The translations under genes and the position numbers were made by a program. From Berberis thunbergii (taxonomy: Eukaryota; Streptophyta; Magnoliopsida; Ranunculales; Berberidaceae), in NCBI GenBank assembly GCA_003290165.1, contig QNQO01000200.1:1-64000 (forward strand): a stretch of 64,000 nucleotides of DNA. The letters run 5' to 3'. Position 1 is the first letter of the stretch; each line of letters opens with the position of its first letter. Positions 44,777 through 55,218 of the stretch are shown here, one piece after another. The notes below the pieces were generated by a model. That model was not told where the DNA came from, made no database searches, and saw nothing but the letters and a program-made list of their open reading frames with translations.

Positions 44777-44797
44777 TTTTGACGTCGTCTGTGGGGA
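44777..44797 (+). promoter_or_regulatory. Primer-binding-site region of the Gypsy element
   Basis: TTTTGACGTCGTCTGTGGGG just after the LTR corresponds, with two changes, to the TTGGCGCCGTCTGTGGG segment found there in Tat-type plant Gypsy elements (from memory). Confidence 0.55.
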
Positions 44798-44851
44798 CAA
44801 CATAGCTCGTAACTTTACACTAAGCATCGTCTCCTTTCATAACATAAAGAG

Positions 44852-45990
44852 ATGGTGACCACCAGGTCACGTAGCAGTGAGGAACCAGGGGACGTGTCCA
44901 ACACTCAAGTCGTCCCTGTACTGCCTCTTTCAGTAGTTCCTGTTGTGCGCGGGCATCCAATTCATGGCCCCGCGCCGACGGTAGCACTGTCGAACCCCAA
45001 ATCGGATGAATGATTTCTTTTCGTGCACCACGCTCTGTCAACAATGAGGACACTCACATCAATGAAACAAAGGCCTGACGAGACATTAATGACGTATCTA
45101 ACCCGCTTTGACAGTGAGTTAACCACCGTCCACATGTGTAATGACACAACAACTGTTTCAACCTTCATTAACAGATTGCGAAATAGAAAGTTTTACAACT
45201 TTATAATGCTAGATCTTCTAGCGAACATGACACACCTGACGAAGTAAGCACAAAACTTCATTGTCATGAGAACGGAACAGAGAAGAACCGAACTTGGGGA
45301 ACCATCAGTCAATAGAATACATATGATTCACGGAGCGCATTCCAAGTCCGAGCTATCCAACAAGTCAAGAAAAATGAACTCTACGAGATATGAGGATCCA
45401 AGCGCTACGTGGCAAACAACCGATGTAACATGGTTGGAAGCACGACCCATCAGCGCCTCTTGTATTTACGAAGAAGGATCTCCAAGGCATACAACTCCCG
45501 CATGACGACGCCCTGGTGGTGACAGTTCCCTGGCAGGGTGGGAAGTAAAATGGTCCCTGGTTGATATCGGAAGCTCGATGAACGTCATTTTTCTCCATAC
45601 GCTCCGCAACATGCAACTAGACAAAACAACATTAAGTCTTGTTGGTCGTCCGGTGACCGACTTCAGTGACGAAAAATGGTTTTCCGTGGGAAATATACAA
45701 CTAACAATAACATTGGGAGAACAACCAACTCATAAAACCATGTTTTAGTTGTTCGTAGTAATTAACACGCCTTCGGCGTACAATTTAGTTTTGGAAAGAC
45801 CCTGGATATATCAAATGGGGGCAGCAGTTTCCACCCTGCGTCAGTGCGTCAAGTACCCAACAAATCAAACGGTTGGTACATTGAGAGAAGATCAGTTAGC
45901 AGCCAGAAAATGCCAATACATGGCGACTTTGCCACTTGAAAATCCTGAACAGGCAGCCAATCTAACGGCTAAGACTACCCTCAGCTCAAC
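44852..45990 (+). pseudogene. Gypsy gag and protease remains
   Basis: MVTTRSRSSEEPGD at 44852 is a typical gag opening. At 45023-45247 the reading LTSMKQRPDETLMTYLTRFD is the retrotransposon gag core. From 45540 a protease-like stretch, WSLVDIGSSMNVIF, then LTITLGEQPTHK and YNLVLERPW, is the retropepsin region. In it the active-site D-T-G is D-I-G. Frames change at least three times and stops occur, so nothing is translatable as a whole. Confidence 0.82.
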
Positions 45991-46129
45991 CTGAAGCATC
46001 GAGGAAGAACGATCGTCACCAAGTAACGAGGCACCGGTAAGCCCTCAAGGCTGACCCAATGCCGAACTTCCAAAAGAAGAAACCTTTACGACCTATTTCT
46101 ACCTCGACAACCCTCAAAATAGCAAGGTC

Positions 46130-48900
46130 ATTCAGAAAAAATAGTGGCAAAGCAACTCATGGAGCTGCTACAACGTAACCGGGACATCTTTGCCTACACC
46201 ATGTGCAATATGGTCAGGATCGATCCATCGATAATCACTCATCGCCTTGAAGTTGACCCTTCGAAAAAATCGTCAGACAGAAGAAAAGGCCCGTGGCGCC
46301 AAAAAGAAACGTGATCATAAATGAGGAAATACAATGTTTACTCAACGCAAACATGATCAAGGAAGCGCGATACCCTGATTAGCTGGCAAACCATTCTGAT
46401 AAAAAGAAAAACAGGAAGTGGAGAGTGTGCGTAGATTACACTGGCCTAAATAAAAGCATGCCCAAATGACAACTTCTCACTCCCCGCACAGATCAAATCA
46501 TAGACGCCACTTCGAAATTCAGCCTACCCAGCTTTATTGACGCCTATTCAGACTACAATCAAATATTGATGCTCCCTCAGATCAAGAAAAAACATCTTTG
46601 TGACGGAAAAATGAATATACTGCTATAGGGTAATGCCATTCGGCCTGAAAAATGTTGGAGCTACTTACCAACGATTGGTCAACCGAATGTCAAATAACAG
46701 ATTGGTAGAAATATGAAAGTATACATCGACGACATGCTGGTCAAGAGCTTTCGCATCCACGACCGCATACAAGATCTTTCTAAAAACCAACTCAGAAAAT
46801 ACCGGATGAAACTCAACCCACAAAAAGTGCACATTTGGAGTCGAGTCTGGGAAATTCTTAGGCTATATAGTGAACAAAAGGGGAATCAATGTTGATCCTA
46901 AATAGATTCAGGCCCTTCTCGACATGAAATCTCCGACCAATATCAAAGACATTCAAAACCTGACTGTGTGAGGATAGCAGCACTCAACAGATTTATATCA
47001 AAGTCATCCGAAAAATGTCTCCCATTCTTCAAGATACTACGAGGGAGCAAAGAATTTTCATGGAACTAGGAATGCAAACAAACTTTTCAGAACTTGAAAG
47101 GATACATGTGGAGTCCAGAGCTACTCTCAAAGCCCGTGATAGGTGAAACACTATACTTGTACCTATCTGTTTCAAAACACGGTGTCAACTTGGCCTTCGT
47201 ACAAGACGACCAAGGAACCCAGAGGCCAGCATACTGCACCAAAAAAACCTTTGTAGAAGCGGAAACACGCTATCCAAACCTGGAAAAATTGGCTTTGTCG
47301 CTGATCGTATCTTCCAGAAAACTGAGGCCCTATTTTCAGGCTCATCTTACAACAATCCTAACCAAACATTCACTTTACTCGGTATTACATAAACCCGATC
47401 TATTTGACAGGATGATGAAATAATTGGTAAAACTAGGGCAATTAGACATAAACTACTCTCCAAGACCGCCATCAAAGCCTAGACACTCGCGAATTTCATT
47501 ACTGAATTCACTGGCGAATAAGAGCCGAAGATAAACCACCAACTCACAGAATCAGATGTCCCAGCATGGACCCTCCGCTGTGACAAATCTTCAACCAATA
47601 GGGCGAGTGGAGCAGGGATCACACTTCGTTCCCCTAACGGCTTCACCCTTGAAAAACACAGTCAATTTCAGCTTCCCTGCTTAAAATAACAAGGCAGAAT
47701 ACAAAACACTTTTATCATGCCTGAAGCTATCCTTAAGAATCAGCATAGATCGCCTAACAACATACATCGACTCAAGACTAATAGTCAATAAGGTCAAATG
47801 AGATTTCAATATCAAAAATCCCCGCATGATAGCCTATCGCAACAAGGTACTTGGCTTAATGGTCGAATTCAAGAGCTGTCAGCTCACGCAATGCCCCTGA
47901 GACAACAAAAGAGCTGACGAGCTAGCAAAAGAAGCATCGGCCTCCAATAAAGATTCCAGCAGCCTCATCGAATATCAAGAGAAATCAAGCCTCTGTGAGG
48001 AATAACACATAGATATTTGCGCTGCGAAAACACAGCCCAATTAGATGACTCTGATACTAGAGTATATAGCAACCGAGGCCCTATCAACCGAGAAGGTTGA
48101 AGCACGAAGGCTTAAAAATAGAGCCACAAGGTACACTCTTCTGAACGACAAGTTATACAGGAGGTTTGTGACATGGCCCTTGTTCTGATGCCTATCGCCT
48201 TCAAAGGCAAGCCAAGTCTTGGGAGCCATCCACAGCGATATATGTGGGAATCATTCAGGCGAGAGAATCATCGCCCATAAGGCCCCGACTGTAGGGTATT
48301 ATTGGGCGACCATGCTGCGAAACCCTAAAGACACCGTCCGCAAATGTGACAAATGCTAAAGGTTCGCGTCGTACACCCATATGTTAGCTCAGCTATTAAT
48401 CCCAATGACTAGTCCATGGTCGTTCACGCAATGAGGAATGAACATCGTTGGGTTGCTTCCGGTGTCGGTTATCAAAAAATTTATCCTTATCGCTGTCGAT
48501 TACTTCACCTAGTGGGTCGAGGCTGAGCCCCTATCCAAAATAGGGCAGGTTGAGATCAAAAAATTCATATGGGTCACCATCGTCTATAGATTTGGCATCC
48601 CTAAAGTATTGGTCAGTGACAACGGAACACAGCTTGAAGGTAACAAGGTCAAAGAATTGTGCAGAAGTTTGGGAGTCAAGCACCACTTCTTCTCGCCAGG
48701 ACACCCCCAGGCCAACAGCCAAATAGAAGTTACTAATCGGACGATCCTAGAAGCCATCAAAAGAAAACCCGATGTAGCTAAAGGAAAATGGATTCCAGAA
48801 ATACCAAGAATACTTTTGGCATATCGAACAACTAAAAAATCCCTACCGGAGAGACACCCTTCGCCCTAGCATACGGGTCGGAAGCTATGGTTTTGGTAGA
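46130..48900 (+). pseudogene. Gypsy pol remains: reverse transcriptase, RNase H, integrase
   Basis: RT pieces: MELLQRNRDIFAYTMCNMV (about 46160), VMPFGLKNVGATYQRLVNRM (about 46630), KVYIDDMLVKS with the YxDD-type active site (46716), and the RNase-H-linked TLYLYLSVSKHGVNLAFVQD region (47150). Integrase pieces: DVIHIDICGNHSGE-like zinc-finger remains (about 48230), then MVSDNGTQLEGNKVKELC (48609), HHFFSPGHPQANSQIEVTNR and AYRTTKKSLPERHP. Gene order RT-RH-INT places it in Ty3/Gypsy. Stops and frameshifts are frequent, so the copy is dead. Confidence 0.88.
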
Positions 48901-48908
48901 ACTCGAGG

Positions 48909-49455
48909 TGCCAAAATGATTTTGAAGAATTACAGGCCCAATGCTGATCCGGCCCAAGTGGTTCTAAGCCAGCTCACTTCAATTTGCCGGGTGGATCCAG
49001 ACTTTCACAACACACTAGACCCACATGTCTCACAGCTATCCTCAATACTCATAAGTCCTCCTTAGGCATATATCTCGAGGATTAGCTTCAGATGGACAAC
49101 TACAGTTATTTTCCACTTCCAAGTAGGAAGCAAACACCAGATTATCTTCCACACAGGGAAACTCCCTTTTATGGATTGTTCTTGAATTGAGAACCATTCC
49201 CCGTGTATCTAGAAGCATAGAGCTAACATGAAACTTCCCTCATATAGCACGATTACTAATTAGATAGAGATCTCCTCCCTAAAGTACGCCTACGATGGCA
49301 TGATTGAACCAAAATTCATTGCACTATAAATAAGATCGGAGGTTGGTAAGTTAAGGTATGCTACAAATTTTCTGTTACAGCATTACACTGTTTTTAGAGT
49401 CCAGTATGACTTTAGTATCGAAGTATCATCGACTACCCCACAGTGACATGTGGCT
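48909..49455 (+). mobile_element. 3' LTR of the Gypsy element (3' end eroded)
   Basis: It starts TGCCAAAATGATTTTGAAG, aligned with the 5' LTR start. TATAAATAAG at about 49325 is conserved. Similarity to the 5' LTR fades after GACTACCCCACAGTG (about 49440), so about 70-90 bp of the LTR end and any TSD are not recognisable. Confidence 0.8.
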
Positions 49456-49725
49456 GATGGGTGCCACTTTTACAAATCAAAAAATGAGGGAAAAATGAAT
49501 TCTCATTTTATCAACCGCTAGTTAGACATTCACATCAAAGTAGAGCATGTCAACTCTTGCAAGTGTTTAATAAATAAATAAATAAATCAATCTTATTAAC
49601 CAGACTTTTTAACAAACAAGTAAAATAAAAATACGATAATGAAATGGAAAACCTCCTGCCCCAAGTTTACTCTGAAAACTTGAAGCACAAAATTGATTAA
49701 TTTACTGTAATCTATTCAATATAGA

Positions 49726-49761
<36 letters not shown>

Positions 49762-49967
49762 TTTCAATTATTTCTAGCAGCAAAATAGAAGAAATAAGAT
49801 AACGCGTGTTTCTAAATTCCAAAAGTGAGAAAACAGAGTTTTCACTTAAAAGCTCTCTCTCTGCTCCTCTTTTTAGCTCTCTGTGTCTCTAAAGCAGAGC
49901 TTCGAAACAGAGCTCATTCATTCATCCATCCTTCCAAACAAATTCTTCGACCATTTCATCACAAATC
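49456..49967. other. Intergenic / promoter region of the LEA_2 gene
   Basis: Contains (AAAT)n at about 49574, a TA run at 49726-49752, then a CTCTCTCTCTGCTCC pyrimidine stretch at about 49854, the kind of 5' UTR run common in plant genes. No clear TATA box is seen. Confidence 0.5.
49726..49752. repeat. (TA)n microsatellite
   Basis: About 13 TA units followed by a T run, 215 bases before the LEA_2 start codon. Confidence 0.95.
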
Positions 49968-51105
49968 ATGCACGCAAAGACAGATTCAGAGGTAACAAGC
50001 CTCGCCCCATCATCTCCAACGCGATCCCAAGGTCGCCCAGTCTACTATGTGCAGAGTCCATCTCGAGACTCTCACGATGGTGAGAAAACCACCACCTCTT
50101 TCCACTCCACCCCTGTGCTCAGCCCCATGGGCTCGCCACCACACTCACACTCTTCAGTCGGTCGACACTCTCGCGAGTCATCTTCCAGCAGGTTCTCCGG
50201 CTCTCTCAAGCCTGGCTCGCGCAAGATCACTCCTAACGACGGATCCCGCGGCGGACATCGAAAGGGAGGAAGCCAGAAGCCTTGGAAGGAATGCGATGTA
50301 ATTGAAGAGGAAGGGCTGCTGGAAGAAGAAGGAAATCGAAAGGGTCTCCCTAGACGCTGTTACTTTCTCGCATTTCTTGTTGGCTTCTTTGTTTTGTTCA
50401 CTTTATTTTCTTTGATTCTTTGGGGTGCTAGTCGCCCTCAGAAACCCAAGATCATTATGAAGGTAATTCAACTACCCCAATGCCTAATTCTTTGAAATTT
50501 GAAATGAAGTTTGTCCATTTTTATGAAATGGATTTGTTGAAAATTGCAGAGTATTACAGTCGATCGGTTCATCATTTCAGCTGGTTCTGATAGTACAGGG
50601 GTTGCTACTGAAATGGTTTCCGTGAATTCTACTGTTAAGCTCACATTCCGCAATACAGCCACCTTCTTCGGAGTTCATGTGACTTCGACTTCCCTAGATC
50701 TCTCATATTCAGATCTCAATCTCGCATCTGGAAGTGTAAGCTTCTTCTCTCTTTTATTTGCTTATTCCTTTTATAATTTAGATCTGAAGATTGAATATAT
50801 GGTTGTGGGGTTTTTTTCAGATTAAGAAATTTTATCAATCAAGGAAGAGTCAAAGATCGGTGAATGTGGTTCTTGAAGGGAACAAGATACCATTATACGG
50901 AGGTGGATCATCTTTGAGCACATCAACAGGAACTACAACAGTTCCTCTGCCTCTTAAACTGGCTTTCACTGTTAGATCAAGAGCTTATGTTCTAGGTAGA
51001 TTAGTGAAACCAAAGTTCTACAAGAAGATCGAATGTTCCATCGTCTTCGATTCCAAGAAGATCAACGTCCCCATTTCACTCAAGAAAGCTTGCATTTACG
51101 ATTGA
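49968..51105 (+). CDS. LEA_2 / NDR1-HIN1-like membrane protein, three exons
   Basis: Exons 49968-50462, 50550-50735 and 50821-51105 join to a 321-residue protein. All splice sites are GT-AG and both introns are phase 0 (AAG/GTAATT...GCAG/AGT; AGT/GTAAGC...TTTCAG/ATT). Residues 1-130 are cytosolic, Ser/Pro-rich and basic, with the very conserved opening MHAKTDSEVTSLAP and RPVYYVQSPSRDSHDGEKT. A single membrane helix spans about 132-152 (YFLAFLVGFFVLFTLFSLIL), followed by an LEA_2 beta domain (SITVDRFIISAG to KKACIYD). The family is annotated in Arabidopsis as LEA hydroxyproline-rich glycoprotein (At1g45688/At5g42860 type, from memory), membrane-anchored, of unsettled role. An AATAAA at 51380 could serve polyadenylation. 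It converges with the subtilase at 51769. It looks complete and single-copy here. Confidence 0.95.
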
Positions 51106-51768
51106 TTCATCTATTATTTCTTCACTTAGAACAAAACCAGTTCAGTAAACCAAATGAAAACAGAGCAAAATTTGATTATAAAATTATTATTTGTTTTTTT
51201 TTTTCTGTTAAATTTTGTGCAAAAGGAGCTGGAGACAGCTAGTACGGTCAGCATTTTGGGTTGGAAGGGCAGGGAGAAGAAACACGGTTTGGTTGCCCGA
51301 GTTGCCCTAAGACAGGTTGGAAGGAGAGTCGGTGGTGACTTTTTTTGGTGTAATTGTTGTAGAGTGAGTGATTGATTTTAATAAAAAGAAGACTTTCTTT
51401 TTTTAATGTCACTCAATTTGTTTAGTTTGTGTGAGCTAATTAATGATGGTTATGATAATGATTTAGACTTTGGCATTATGACTCATAACACTGAAGAAAA
51501 CAACACATTAGAGTCATCAACTTGTTTTAAGTGTACTTTTTTCATCCATAATAATTGCATTATCGAAAGGATTGTTGATTACACGTAACATGAAGATCAT
51601 GCACCATTTATCATTTGTTGTTGCTCAAACAATTAGGGTTTTTCGGAGTACATGTAATTCTTAATTTTTCTTCCGAATGTAGGAATCACAATAGATACAA
51701 ATATACACAACAAAAAGCCCCTAAAGCTTACCTGCCTATACTGTAAACCAAAATACAATTAGTTAGGT
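51106..51768. other. Intergenic between convergent genes
   Basis: Holds the 3' UTRs of the LEA_2 gene (AATAAA at 51380-51385) and of the minus-strand subtilase. No other gene is seen. Confidence 0.6.
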
Positions 51769-54066
51769 TTAGGGTGCAAAGGCAGAGACAATAGGACTTG
51801 TTAAAACGTGCTTCCCATTTACTTCATACCAACTTATGTACCCATAGTTTCCTATGAAATCACTCTTTGGTCTGACACCTCGCATATCTACGTCAACTGT
51901 CATTGTGTATTCAGCTTTGCTGAGTTTACCTTCAAATGTTAGTGTCATGGGTTGGACAACAATTTTCATCCCTGATGGAGCCCATGTCGTTGCGCGATAA
52001 ACTGATGGAGGATCATTGACATTCGTTAACACCCTCTTGAAGTTATATGTAGTAGTGTTAGTGTTGTCGAGGATGATGATGAACGATGGGTAGTTTAGGT
52101 CAAGATTGGCTTGATCGCAAGGGTAGTTTGATCTCTTAGTGATGACATTGATCTGTTGAGTAGTGTAGTTTAGAGCACATAGGAAGTTGATGTAATCTTC
52201 AGCCTTATCAATGTCATACACCAGACCAGGGTCCAAGGCTTTGTTAGGATTCACATGCCCTGCTCCGAAGTCCAGGGGCGTTCCCGCTGTTCCAGTTGCC
52301 ATGTCAATGATTTCACCATTTGTGTTATCAGTCACGTAAGCTGTTGTCATCATTGCTGATCGAATTGCAGCTGGACTCCAATCTGGGTGAGCTGATTTCA
52401 ACAATGCAGCTATTCCGACTGCATGAGGTGAAGCCATGGATGTACCTGATAGAAGCATATAGTCAGTCATCAAGTAGTCATTGCCTACAGGCACATCGCC
52501 TCGGTTAGGCACCCATGCAGCTAGGATATCAACTCCAGGTGCCAATATATCTGGTTTCAACACCCATGGAGCTTCCTCATTTGGCCCTCGCGATGAGAAG
52601 TCCGCCACCTGAGGTGTGGGTTTGATACCCAATTCGGTGATCTGGAACTTGATGCTTGCCGTTGCAGGTACTATTTCCGAGTGCTTCAAATAGTTTTCAA
52701 CAATGTTTCCATCAGTTGGACTAATAGCCACAAATGGCATGAAGAAGTCCTCAGGAACTAGGAATTTTGCATAATCGGTCGCAAATATTGCTCCTGCAGC
52801 ACTTGTTCGACTAATCTCATCCATTTGCCCAGAAATATTTACTTGGTCATTAAACGCGCAAAAAACAAACTTCCCTCTTACGTTCTTTAGGTCTAGAGCG
52901 GAAGATTCACAATTCTGCTTGCTAGTATTGCCATATCCATAGTAAATCCTGACATGTTCGACAAGCAAACCTTCAGGATATATTGATCTTCCTATGATGG
53001 TTATATTACCATCTCCAAGCTTCACGTAAGCTAAGTAGTCCCTATCAATTGTTCCAGCTCCAATTGTCGTGATCCATGGTGCACCATTGTAGATAGTGGA
53101 AGCATGAGGTCCATCATTTCCAGCTGAACATGACACAAAGATGCCATTCTCCATTGCTGCAAACGATCCAACTGCAATGGGATTTCCATGAAAAGCCGTC
53201 TCATCAAACCCCAGAGATATTGACATTAGATCAACGCCATCTTCAATTGCTTGATCTATAGCAGCTAGTGTATCAGTTGCAGCTGAATCATCTGTGTCTG
53301 TCAGGAATAACACTTTGTACATTGCCAGTCTAGCCAGTGGTGCAACCCCTCTTGCTGTGCCCTTTGCGTATCCAAAATAGTCTACGTTGGCCACCCTACT
53401 TCCTGCTGCAGTTGAGGAAGTGTGTGTTCCATGCCCGAAGAAGTCCCTAGGAGAATCATAGTCCAGGGTCGATATGTTTAGGCTTCGCTCTTTTAGCCCT
53501 TTGCTAAAGAACCTAGCTCCTATGAGTTTCCTATTGCAAAGGGTTGAATTAAAGTCAGTTCCATTTTCACACCTACCATGCCAACGGCTGGGGATTGGTG
53601 GCATACCCTGGTCGTTGAAGCTCTCACTCTCAGGCCATATTCCCGTATCAATGATCCCAATTATCATGTCATCACCGAAGCCCCCAACTGGCCATAAACC
53701 AGCATGCTCTTTAAGGCCTAGGAATTTAGCGGTGTGAGTCGTGTGGAGCTTACCAAACGTTTCAGGAAATGTAGCAACATGACCAGGCATTTGTTCCAAT
53801 TGTTCGAGTTGTGGTTGGGACAAAGCGGCGCTGAATCCATTGATAACATGGTTGTAGGTGTAGATATGGGTAGGCGGGATTCCACCTGGTGGCGTTGATA
53901 GAGATGATATAGATGACGTGTACCAGTTGTGGTTATTGGAGAAGATAGATGGCATCAATGATTTGTTCATGTGGATGATGTATGTCCTACGATTCTCTGA
54001 GTAGGAAGATGACGCCCCAGCGCAGAAGAAAAGGAAAAGAGAAAAGAGAGTCTTGAATGCTTTCAT
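51769..54066 (-). CDS. Subtilisin-like serine protease (SBT1-type subtilase), second intact gene
   Basis: An intronless 765-residue preproprotein. A signal peptide (MKAFKTLFSLFLFFCAGASS) is followed by an I9 prodomain (RTYIIHMNKSLMPSIFS... to about 108). The S8 domain has Asp140 (GIIDTGIWPES), His212 (FFGHGTHTSS), oxyanion Asn317 (SCSAGNDGP) and Ser543 (LSGTSMASPHAVG). A PA-like insert lies before the Ser region, and a fibronectin-III-like C-terminal domain begins at LNYPSF. It is the same subfamily as the gene at 30795 (shared IIHM, PSRW, HVNPNKALDPGL and LNYPSF blocks) but clearly diverged, so the duplication is older than the block duplications. It should be a secreted apoplastic endopeptidase with unknown substrate. 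A weak TACATAAAGG box lies about 105 bases upstream. Its degenerate relative is at 55219-57418. Confidence 0.97.
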   Translation of the reverse strand: MKAFKTLFSLFLFFCAGASSSYSENRRTYIIHMNKSLMPSIFSNNHNWYTSSISSLSTPPGGIPPTHIYTYNHVINGFSAALSQPQLEQLEQMPGHVATFPETFGKLHTTHTAKFLGLKEHAGLWPVGGFGDDMIIGIIDTGIWPESESFNDQGMPPIPSRWHGRCENGTDFNSTLCNRKLIGARFFSKGLKERSLNISTLDYDSPRDFFGHGTHTSSTAAGSRVANVDYFGYAKGTARGVAPLARLAMYKVLFLTDTDDSAATDTLAAIDQAIEDGVDLMSISLGFDETAFHGNPIAVGSFAAMENGIFVSCSAGNDGPHASTIYNGAPWITTIGAGTIDRDYLAYVKLGDGNITIIGRSIYPEGLLVEHVRIYYGYGNTSKQNCESSALDLKNVRGKFVFCAFNDQVNISGQMDEISRTSAAGAIFATDYAKFLVPEDFFMPFVAISPTDGNIVENYLKHSEIVPATASIKFQITELGIKPTPQVADFSSRGPNEEAPWVLKPDILAPGVDILAAWVPNRGDVPVGNDYLMTDYMLLSGTSMASPHAVGIAALLKSAHPDWSPAAIRSAMMTTAYVTDNTNGEIIDMATGTAGTPLDFGAGHVNPNKALDPGLVYDIDKAEDYINFLCALNYTTQQINVITKRSNYPCDQANLDLNYPSFIIILDNTNTTTYNFKRVLTNVNDPPSVYRATTWAPSGMKIVVQPMTLTFEGKLSKAEYTMTVDVDMRGVRPKSDFIGNYGYISWYEVNGKHVLTSPIVSAFAP

Positions 54067-55218
54067 GGTCAGGGAGATGGATCAACACTGGGTGCAATTG
54101 ATATTGCTATTGCCTGAACTTATGGAAAGCTAGAAATGAAGCAGTGCTGGAATTGTTTAAACAGGGGAACCTTTATGTAACTAAAAACCAAGCACTTGAG
54201 CTGAAATTATTGCCGGCTGATTAAAGCTTAAAGTTTATTATTTATCTTTATAATGTTGCATGTCAAATTGTTATGATTGAACTGATTTATGTCGCAATCT
54301 GTATTTTACTTTCTTGGACCTATATGATTCATGATAATGTATATTATGACTAGTTGACCACTTGTGCTTAAAACCGAATCTATCCTGAATCGCTCCCTCA
54401 ATAATCAGATTAGTTTGGTCGGATCATCATTGTATTATTGTTCATGATGAACACTACTGGTAATTAAGTTCAAGATTGGCTTGATCATAAGGTAAATTTA
54501 TCTCTTGTAGTAGAAATTGACGGACTCTACAACCTCAATAAGATAAACCTAGGAAATAATCGATCTTTCTATATGAGCATGCTTACCAAAATATCTAGGA
54601 AATAATCAATCTTTCTTTCTCCTTCATAAGTAGCACAGCAGAAAAAAAAAACTTACTTGGTTGACAGCTTGTCGAGAAATCTTCATGGCACCATTTATTC
54701 AACAATGGTAGTCCCTACCAAGACAGAAGATAAAGATGCACCAAATAACAATCTATAACACAAGTCATTATTTGTGAACTTTTGTACTTTTTATCGTTTT
54801 TCATTAGTACATCTCCCACCGCGTCTTGCAAACCAGTCCATTTTTTACAAAATCCAGGGTGTATTGATGTGCCTAAAAAATGATTGAATTGCTATCCTCA
54901 CTTGACACCCTTAATGACACTTCAATACCAAACTATACAGGAAAAAAACTGCATTTTCACTTATGTTTGTGAAATGAAGGCCTTAACACTTGATTATTTT
55001 GCTGTATGGATCCTTGCGTTGTAGCATCCCTAAACAGGTTATGCTTCAATGTTTAGTATTTGACATTCCATTGAAGACGAAAACAGAAATAATTTGAGTG
55101 CTCTTTTATTCATCCCCACCACTTGTGGAGGCAATGACTACAAATACAAATTCAAGTGGAATTTCTCTGATCCCTAAACAAAAAACACATAAAGCTTACC
55201 AAAATTCTTACCTACCCT
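54067..55218. other. Intergenic; 5' flank of the minus-strand subtilase, with a subtilase scrap
   Basis: No gene is seen. At about 54469-54506 AAGTTCAAGATTGGCTTGAT and the following TTTATCTCTT resemble 52100-52145 of the subtilase, so a few tens of bases of a further copy appear to be stranded here (weak). Confidence 0.4.
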
